Below are positions 55,870 to 64,000 of a DNA stretch of 64,000 bases, piece after piece. Source of the DNA: Acanthosoma haemorrhoidale (lineage: Eukaryota > Arthropoda > Insecta > Hemiptera > Acanthosomatidae); the NCBI GenBank assembly GCA_930367205.1, contig OV884011.1:140675937-140739936 (forward strand), written 5' to 3'. Made by a program: the position numbers and the translations under genes. Every line of letters begins with the position of its first letter. Positions within the stretch are counted from its first letter, which is position 1. The notes beneath the pieces were generated by a model. The model was given only the letters and a program-made list of their open reading frames with translations. It was not told the DNA's origin and searched no databases.

Positions 55870-58300
55870 ATTATAGCGCATTTCAATGGTCGCGTTGGTA
55901 TGTTGTTCCAAATATTTCGAAAAGTTTAAAATTATCACTACCCCTCTCTACAAGTGGGATGGTAAGATTAAAGTGAGAATGACAGATAAAGGGTATTATT
56001 TTCCAGAAACACAATTTTCTCTAAGGATAAGTAATTTTCGCTTTTTTTATACAGAATGCTTCAAAATTTTGGAAAAAATGACATTTTCGGCCATGTGATA
56101 CGCCTCTTATTTAGGAAATGACGCAGTTTTATTTCAAAATTATTTATGTTATCATTAATGTACCAATACAGTCTAGACATATTATCATTAACTTTACCTA
56201 GTCTAATTAGTTTAATTATAGTTTTAGATAATGCATTGCGATCCGTTGTGCTTTCAGTACATTAACTATGCGCAAACTCTTTTTTTTACCATACACAATT
56301 TAGCCATTCTAATACACGCACCATTTTAACATTTTTTATTGACAAAATAAACAAATTGATGAAAAATAGCAGTAATAAAAGTACCCGAATGTTAATGAGG
56401 CGATGATATGTGGGCGAAGAGAAGAAATAACGGCAGATTGGCTTTATGAGTTCGTCGGAGAAAGAACCAGTCTTAGCGGTGAAGATGTCAGTATGGACTT
56501 GGAGGAAAAATAAAATCAGTTTGAGAGCGGAATCAGACACTGATGACTCCGTAGTATTTCTACTACAAGGCACGCTCGACGTCCTAAATACTGGGAATCT
56601 TCTTAAAAACGTCAAATAAATTTCTCCTCAAGATATAAATACCCCCGATACGGTCGTCGTTTGTACTGCTGGAATATATCGAAAAAAATACGGTACACGA
56701 ACCACCTGGGATATCTTTATCTCTGACGAAGAATTCTTTAAATTGTTTTCGATTTTTTTACCGGATGCCAATATATAAACATTTCTTAAAGTCGATCTAA
56801 GACTGCGCCATTTTCTTGTTTACGTTAAGTTTGAGACTAAAATGCCGATTATATTATATAGAAACTATTTGGCACTATTCATATCAAACATTATTTTTAT
56901 TGACTACAATTTTGTTTTAAGAGGGATTATTTAAAAAAAATGCATATGTTAACAAAATAAAAGACTTGGCGAAGGAACAATATCGAGAAAGGTGCAGGAA
57001 ACTCCGTGCTAGATTTTAAAAACTGAAAAACTGAACTAAAAACTAGCTTAAAACTGATTGTTAATAAATACTCTGCACTTTTTTAACAAAATAGCTTTTC
57101 TTTTTTTTTGAAACCTGAATGAAAGTTGAGCTTCTCCCTTCGTCATCGGCAATTAATTTGCGGCTAAATTACCGCCAAAAGTTATTTCTTTATTGGGTTT
57201 TATAATTTAGGACTTTAGCAGTGTTGTGGTTCTTGCACCATAGACAATAGGTCCCAGAAGATTCCCCCAACCTAAGATTCCCAGAACTAGAGAGGATGCT
57301 GGGCACTGCAGCGGTCTGGACGAGCAGTCAATACAAATCTACTCTTCTTGGAATCCAAGCACCACGAGAAAGGCCCACGTGATATGGCAATAAAAGTGGT
57401 AAGCGAAGAGGTAATTTGATCCTCTCTCACAAATGAGAACCCCAAGAATAAAATCGAAAACTTTTTTTTTTTTAGAGATTTGTAGTTATCTCAACTGTTA
57501 AATCTTTACGTCATTTTCCATATATCTGTCTCTTTTGAAAGTGGTCTCCTGTTTGACAAGGATGGAGATTCAGCATAGGAGGACAAGAAAAATAATAGCT
57601 ATCGCCTTAAAAAATAAAATGCACTTTTTTTATTAATAAATGGCCATACATTTGCAAAAATAGAAGATGTACAGATTTTAAGGTACCTCACCATACAAAT
57701 AGAGGTGGTCTCATTACTCTATGGCTGCCTAACTCTATTATATACTAAGTTTTTGGACATTATATAAACTTACGCCTCGTTTTTCGAGTATGTTCACGGG
57801 TCTAGAATATAATAACTATAATACTATAGTTCCCAGTTCACGAATCTCGTATCATACAAACTAGTAATAAATAAGCGATCACAAAATAATAAATGACATT
57901 TTTGAGTAAACTTGTATTATTCAAATAAAAGCGAAATATAGACAGAAAACGACAGGTAAGAACACTTAAAGTTGATTTAAACTAAAAATGTAATCCACAG
58001 AGTCAAAAATCGGTTTTCTAGATCACAAATAATGAAGGAGTGACCTTATCTGGCTGATCTGTATTAGGCCGTAAGGATTCACTCTGGAGAATTCGAAGAC
58101 ATTTTGTTGAGTCTTAAGGGACTTAGGCAAGTATTAAAACGGGTCATAGACGAACTCCATTTATCGCTATAATATATACTGGCTTTGTAGCAATAACTGC
58201 CAACAAACTTCAAGTAAACAGTAATACAGTTAGTAATAGGCAAATAGATGTTGGGCCAATAAAAGATAATAGTAAATGAATGCTTCAAGAACACTCAACG
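55870..58300. other. No confirmed gene
   Basis: AT-rich. A 70-codon + frame just right of the MITE (55886-56098) and a 109-codon minus frame at 56286-56615 lack ATG or splice support. Nothing else. Confidence 0.35.
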
Positions 58301-58301
58301 C

Positions 58302-58600
58302 TAAATAGGTAAATAAATGTAATTATAAAACTAATTAATAGTATCTACTATTGTATCGAACAGCCCCTTTATTGCTAGATGATAGAATTGTAAAGAGATG
58401 TCATTTTTTTTCTGGTGTTCACACCAGAATAACATGAATCAATCGAGTTATATATTTAATGATTCAAATTGATTACTTAAACGTAAAAAAGCATGAATAT
58501 TCGGATCGACACGGATTATCAGGTGTAGATACATTAAATAGGTTAATAAATGCCTTGATAAATGCTAATTAATACGTACTATTGTATTGAACAAGAGACA
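58302..58600. repeat. 60-bp direct repeats 233 bp apart, with a hairpin between
   Basis: TAAATAGGTAAATAAATG, then CTAATTAATAGTATCTACTA and TTGTATCGAACA at 58302-58362 recur at 58535-58595 with several mismatches. Between them, TTCTGGTGT-TC-ACACCAGAA (58410-58429) is a perfect 9-bp stem with a 2-base loop. This may be two units of an old tandem repeat, or very short terminal repeats of an element. Confidence 0.6.
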
Positions 58601-58609
58601 AACAAAAAA

Positions 58610-59450
58610 CCTGAGAGTTTATGTAGGGCGATCCCCTATATCTAAAAAATAATGGAAAATATTTGCAGTTTTTAACTCTTGAAGGACATTAAGGTGAAGA
58701 ACTATGCGGAGGAGGGATACGGACACAGGTGAGGCAGTTCCCGCCTCCTTTGATGTGCCGTCTGCGGCATGTCACAAATGCTACGGCGATGGACAGTGAA
58801 TTTTGATGAACATCGGTCAGTAAAGTTAAGGTGGGCGATCACTGTACTTGCTACGCCGGCGCATAGTGGGACGGATGCACAAATTAGGTTTACCAAAATA
58901 AAACTTTCAATTCGGTCTAAACATTATGTTGAGAGAGAGTTGGGAAGTAAATATAATCATTATTCAACGTGTTTACTTAAGGTGGTCTAAGAAGCTGTCG
59001 AATGTGTTGAAGCGTGCACATGCAGAGAGATAACGATATTTTTGTTTTTGTCGTCAATTGATTACGCAACAGTCCGCACCTCCTGTTATTATGGTTTATC
59101 CAAGTTTATGTATGAATTTGTTCATGAAGAAAAATTACGTTGTTATATATTTTTTTTAAATACCAAAATATTTTATTTTTATTTTAGTTATCAATATTCT
59201 AATTCATTAGGTTCAAAAGTATCGAATACCACGATGATCATTTTTTTTTTATCTGAAACGTTGAATTATGTATTTTCATGGAATAGCATAGTTTTTTTGC
59301 ACATAGTTGCGCAAGGCATTAAATTTTTACTTTCGGCTACCAAATTCAAGATCAGCTGGGCTAACTGATCTAATTAATATAATTTATTAATAACTAATAT
59401 AATTGATTTGTTGATAGGCAGTCTGAATCGTACTTCTAGGAATTTAAGCG
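58610..59450. other. No recognisable gene
   Basis: AT-rich except for a balanced patch near 58.75-58.9 kb that is open on both strands for about 65-73 codons without splice or homology support. Confidence 0.35.
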
Positions 59451-59509
59451 TAGTTATTGGAACAAAAAAAATCAAAGAACTATCAAAAAAGTGAATTCGA
59501 AAAAAAACA

Positions 59510-59765
59510 ACACGCATTTCTTTGCAATTATAAAGACTGGCTGGGGAAAGATGATATTGTATTTAACTTCAAGCAGCCGAGGAAGACCGTCAATGCCTTT
59601 TACGGAGGTCAGCGACAAGACCAAGAAAAGGAAAATGCAGGTTCCTTTAAGCGCTAGTTGTCTTACTTTATATTCCTTAGGTGATAGGCCAGGCGTATTC
59701 CTGATCAAAAATATAGCTTCCTCTAGAAATCCGTTAGCACAAGCGGCATTGGTTATTTTTATTGA
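59510..59765 (+). pseudogene. Relic resembling a transposon-like protein family with GRP..F.E motif
   Basis: One + frame reads SSRGRPSMPFTEVSDKTKKR then KMQ (about 59569-59637), followed by SLGDRPGVFLIKNIASSRNP (about 59677-59736). The preceding frame has NYKDWLGKDDIVFNFKQP (about 59527-59580), and a -1/+1 shift would join the two. A 'W L ... GRP.K.F.E.S..TKRRK' pattern is, from memory, characteristic of a large group of uncharacterised, transposon-like proteins in arthropods and cnidarians. It is a short degenerate fragment; the assignment needs a search. Confidence 0.4.
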
Positions 59766-59799
59766 TTGGTCATTGACTAAGTCGTCTTAGACAAGAGTT

Positions 59800-60990
59800 G
59801 GGTCACTCCTCGCTGTAACGTATCTTATTTCTATATTCGACAAGCAAAACGTTATATCCTTCAGTATATTTAATCCATGTTACTTAAAAGCAGAAAAGAA
59901 GCACCACTTCAAAATATTGTCGATCTCAGTGCAACAAGGGTGTGGTATTCCTCACGAGTTTCTCATAAGGCACCTAATCGAACTGGTTCATAAAACTTTC
60001 ATATTAATTCATAAATGGGGTTGCGGTACATAGCAATTATTTAATGACTATTCTGCTAAGGACAAATATTTATTTACTATTTCATTTGTACCGATAAAAC
60101 TGCATCCTGTTCATTTTTCTGGAGTTGTTGGGTGGGGATTCGGGAGTTATTCTACACCTTCCTCTGGACGATTCTGTCAACCAATTAGCTTAATTTTCCA
60201 AAAAGAAACCGTAACCCTGTTTCGAGCTGAGTCGGATCGTGTTCAGTTTCGGTAGGAAGATTTGTATTTACCACGGTTGATGGTAAAATATGCAATATGA
60301 TGATTGATACTGCTTCAAACCAAAAGTGTTGTGAAGAGTTGTAAATGTTTTTCCGGCGTTCACAAAAAAACATTTTCTGACTCACCAAGGAGCAAGTCAG
60401 AAGAATTGATGAGCATAAATACTGAGTTTGTCACATTCCCAGATAGCATACGCCTTCTTCAGCATACAAAAAAATTTATGTCACCTCTGACTCATCGCCC
60501 AAAATCGCAAAAGGAAAAAAAGTTGCGGCCAATTAGTCTCCAAAATAATTATATATTTTATAATATTACGCGGACCGACGTTTCGCCACCATATATAGGC
60601 ATTATCTGGGTTTGTGTTGAGCTGCTGGCATTTTTATAATAAATAAACAAATATAATTATAATAAATGCGTGAGGATCAAGAATTTGAGTCCCATCAATT
60701 TTTGAGAGATTCCCGTCTCTTCTATAACAAAAAGAAAAACAATTCTATGTTCTAATATAAACCCTTGGGTCATATATCTCCACAATATCTCATGTATTCA
60801 AATAAAATTGTCAACAAAATAATATGTTAAAACGTTTATGACGGCCATTAGTCCATTGAAGAAATTAAATTTTTTAATTTGTTATGATTGTTCAATATTT
60901 GTTATTTCGATATAATTAATGATTGTTGGACCCACCAATTATTCATGAATGTTGTAATCGCTCAAAATCATAATTAGTTAGGTCCGGTAA
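59800..60990. other. No confirmed gene; GACGTTTCG motif near 60.58 kb
   Basis: ACCGACGTTTCGCCACCATA near 60575 resembles the core of the dispersed repeat at 3.7 and 23.3 kb, but the flanks do not match. A 111-codon + frame (60304-60639) has no ATG or splice context. Confidence 0.3.
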
Positions 60991-60997
60991 TACAACA

Positions 60998-61035
60998 GCA
61001 ACTTACCTGAAAAAAAAAACAAAAAAAACTATAAG
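60998..61035 (-). other. Candidate recursive splice site (ratchet point D)
   Basis: On the minus strand eighteen T interrupted by one G, then TTCAG, run directly into GTAAGTTGC, with the junction between 61007 and 61006. Both halves are consensus (Yn-CAG|GTAAGT). This is the clearest of the four sites. In Drosophila such sites let a long intron be removed in steps: the upstream exon is joined to the AG and the regenerated 5' splice site is used again. No exon sequence remains in the mRNA. Confidence 0.6.
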
Positions 61036-61039
61036 TACA

Positions 61040-61780
61040 TGTTTAACTTTACTCATAGTACATATTGTTAAATTATCTGAAAGATTGTATGGTATATGAA
61101 CATATTCATATTGGTACTCCTTTCATTTTGTGATAGTTTGATCATTTTTTGTAATTTGCAGATTAACACGATAAGGAAAAAAAAACTAAGTTAAGACCTT
61201 ATAGGAAGAAACATAGCTAGTTCGATAGAAGATATGTCGTGCATTGTTATGCCGATGCAGCTATAATAAGCGTTCATAATTTTGGGCAAAACTAGTTTTT
61301 TTTGGTTAAAAAAAAAAAAGTTACCGAACGCAACCCAACGCCGTTAATCAGTGCAGGCAGGGATGGAATGTAAATTAAGCAAAACCGCATGCTCTTTTAA
61401 TCCCTCTATCTAAAGGTACACATTTCACAATATCTCTTAAACGTTGGAATTGATAATAATAAATATAATCTTAACGCCCTCGTTCCTCGAGCGATAGCAT
61501 CCCTTTAAACAAGCATTAATGTGTTAGCATAGCACGCTTTCTAGATATCACGTTAACTTGTGCATTGTTTCAGAACCATGCATAAGAAGAATCCCAGGCA
61601 AATTTAATTATCTACGGTGTCTATTGACCAATTCGCTTATATTTTTTTCTAGCGGAACTAAGTTCATTTCTTACAGAAAGGTTACATTGTTGAGTGTTCA
61701 GAACAAGAAAAGACCCAACTATTTCGCCAGGTATAAAAGCACTTATAGGACTCGAAGCCCGAATTAGGGGTTTGTTACTT
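61040..61780. other. No recognisable gene
   Basis: AT-rich with poly-A runs. Nothing recognised. Confidence 0.4.
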
Positions 61781-61783
61781 CTC

Positions 61784-62059
61784 TCAGTCATAGAAGAATC
61801 CTTGGCTGGAGTCATGAAGGAGTATACAGCACCATTTACTTTTATACAGCCCGTGTCCTCGTTGACAATGTAGATAGGGTATCGATGTTTTAAGGTTTGT
61901 TATTGAAGTTAATCGGAACAAAACCTGCCAGATGTTCCCGATCGACTCTGCAAGTTCCAACAGAGATGTAATCCCAACGAAAAAAAAAACAATCCCAAAC
62001 AAATGAAGATTGAAAACTAACTTTATCAAATAAATGAAGATGGGGCCACATAGTTCTCT
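61784..62059 (-). CDS. Candidate exon after a strong acceptor, unknown product
   Basis: On the minus strand CGTTGGCTTGTTTTTTTCAG ends at 62060. The frame after it is open for 91 codons: RELCGPIFIYLIKLVFNLHL, FGIVFFFVGITSLLELAESI, then a less hydrophobic tail ending DSSQGFFYD. The first half could be a membrane segment, but much of it comes from T-runs. A second acceptor (TTGGAACTTGCAG) lies inside. No homolog. The acceptor is good; the coding evidence is weak. Confidence 0.2.
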   Translation of the reverse strand, partial: RELCGPIFIYLIKLVFNLHLFGIVFFFVGITSLLELAESIGNIWQVLFRLTSITNLKTSIPYLHCQRGHGLYKSKWCCILLHDSSQGFFYD

Positions 62060-62089
62060 CTGAAAAAAACAAGCCAACGTCAGAAACGT

Positions 62090-64000
62090 TACCTCAGGTA
62101 CATGAAGTTCCAGATTCAGTATATATGTAATCTTGTAGAATAGTATGTGTCATTTAGTTATGCTCTTCTGCTGAATGACAGAATCTTTCAAAATTAGATG
62201 CTAGTCAAAATTATTCACATATGACATATGACATATATTCATCAGATGACATTTATTCACGATTTTTTTAAGTCCAATTCCAGAAGTATCAATAGAGAAA
62301 AAGGAGTGTAAATGTTCCAAGTTCCAGTGTAAAAGGAGCAACAAAAGTACAGACTACCAGAGCCCACAAAAAGCCGAAAAATAAAATCACGCTTTTTAGA
62401 AGACAGATAATTAACAGAAGAACTTGAAAACATGAATATATTTATCATAATGCATCAAATTCCTTCAAGTTGATAATTTCAGGCATTTTCAGGGTTGCAG
62501 TGAATCCAAGATTGCATTGTTAAATTAATCTTATATATTAACACAAGTGAAACGATAATTGTCGTTCTGCTGTTTACTAATAAACGAATTAACTATTGGC
62601 GTTTTTCTAATATAAATTAAGGTTTGCGATGTTTTCAAATAGTGGCAAAAAGTCTTCCAACGGACTAAACAACTAGACATATAACAAGAAGCTCAAACAA
62701 TATTCATGTTCGTGGTTAATTAAAATTCAATTTAGCTATGATGCCATGGACTAATATAACCCTATAGTAATTAAACCTAATTTTTGAAAAACTAATCCCA
62801 TACGATGCACAGGCCAAGATGGTTATGTCTATGACTTGACATTTGCATGGTATTTACGGCTACGAGCCTGATAAGTCTTTCAAGCGTCTAAACTTCGCTA
62901 TTTAGTCTGTTAATAGATGTACAGATATAATGCAGTGTTCAAAAAAATATCGACAGTTCATTTTTACAGATACTCTCAGGCTTTGATGGAACAGTTTATG
63001 CCTTATTAATGACTTGGGAGATTCTTGATAGATCCAAAATCGTACAAGATTCTACCACTTCATGTTTTAATAAACAAATGCTGTGATAAAGAAAGAAATC
63101 TTGCTGCCTTAACTTGGGTTCGAAAAATTGTAAAATAGGAGAAAATATTGAGTGTTTAACTGATAGTTGTGGCAAATAGATGATTTTTAATTCGTTTAAT
63201 TATAAATATTTTTATGTTGGTTACCTAGGGTTTTGTGGTTATTATTTATAAAAGATTTTTTACGTACAACTATTCAAAGGATGTTATAAATTCTACACTC
63301 CTTTTTTATTTATTATAATTGATGTATTCATTTTCGCTTTTGTTTTTAAGGGACAAACTCCCAAAATAAATAAACAAATATTTCGAAGTGATGTGTGTAT
63401 AAATTTCAGATGAATTAATTCATTTTTATGACCTGTTTTAGAACCGAACGACAGACGAAAAACGATCTGAAGGACTTGTCGATGGGAAGTATTGGAAATA
63501 TCATGGCTTTAATATCACATTATCTAATAGAAAAAGTAGTAGCAAAGTATTAAATCATTCTTTCATACAAAAATAACATAAGAATAGGCTAACAATTATA
63601 AGCATAGTATTTTTTTAAGCATAATAGTAATCCAAAGATCAACTAAGCTAATGTATGTCAAATGAAGTCGCTACGAGCCAGGAGACACTGCTTGAAACTA
63701 TGTTTACCAAGTAGTAATGAATCTAAAAAATTGCCTAAAATAAAGCCAATTTTGAATTATATTTTAAGTTTGCTATTGAGAGGGGTTATGAATGACGCCA
63801 TTACTACTCTTAGATGTTTGATCCAACATCATCAACCATATAGACGGTTCATGGCGCCTGCAGCATACTCCTCCCTGGCGCCTAACGGCCCTAGGTACGT
63901 CCCGATCCCACTACTCCGGATACCTGGAAGATGTGCACCCGGGTGACGTCTGGAGCCGAGGAAATACGGCTCGAATGTGAATGGCTGAGGTATGTGGGCC
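62090..64000. other. No recognisable gene
   Basis: AT-rich. Short ATATGACAT repeats occur near 62215-62240. A 94-codon + frame at 63662-63946 runs into a GC-rich end with no splice or homology support. The window ends within this sequence. Confidence 0.35.

Noticed and set aside
60304..60639. 111-codon + strand gene
   Set aside because: No ATG, no splice context, and the residue mix changes along the frame.
1..64000. CRISPR array, operon, rRNA genes or prokaryotic features
   Set aside because: No spaced repeats of CRISPR form, no long adjacent reading frames and no rRNA-like sequence; all signs point to eukaryotic non-coding DNA.

Overview
This window looks like a piece of an AT-rich animal genome, most likely an arthropod and probably an insect. 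There are no long bacterial-type reading frames. Homopolymer and (AT)n tracts are frequent. What can be identified is decayed non-LTR retrotransposons, a TA-flanked inverted-repeat MITE and tRNA-derived SINE-like repeats. Species cannot be read from the sequence. The Jockey and RTE fragments match types I know from insects.

I find no intact host gene. The best-supported content is transposable-element relics. There are three related Jockey-type copies on + (about 1.6-2.5 kb, 15.4-15.8 kb and 48.8-49.7 kb) and a second Jockey lineage at 43.15-43.53 kb (+). Other relics are an RT fragment around the YADD region at 14.4-14.9 kb (+), an RTE-type C-terminus at 39.4-39.65 kb (-) and a CR1/L2-like RT at 53.3-54.1 kb (+). 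There are also two mariner-like MITEs (6.7 and 55.8 kb), at least four SINE-like copies sharing a tail (28.8, 29.1, 33.1 and 44.0 kb), and a fragment resembling a transposon-like protein family (59.5 kb).

The most interesting signal is a set of minus-strand sites at about 61.0, 41.0, 28.4 and 9.0 kb. In each, a pyrimidine tract and CAG are followed directly by a donor-like GTRAG. The 28.4 kb site is the weakest. This is the form of a recursive-splicing 'ratchet point' (zero-nucleotide exon). Four sites on one strand, 12-20 kb apart, with no convincing exon among them, suggest that most of the window lies inside one giant intron of a minus-strand gene. The host gene itself is not visible.

Several short candidate exons with good splice signals occur on both strands (for example 5.5 kb -, 9.5 kb +, 12.0-12.7 kb +, 20.3-20.7 kb +, 25.7 kb -, 34.4 kb +, 52.1 kb -). 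None has homology I recognise, and each is given at low confidence. Structured DNA is also present: serial hairpins at 22.01-22.19 kb, a nested hairpin of about 120 nt at 37.5 kb and a 38-nt palindrome at 41.87 kb. Long stretches between these features hold nothing I can name.
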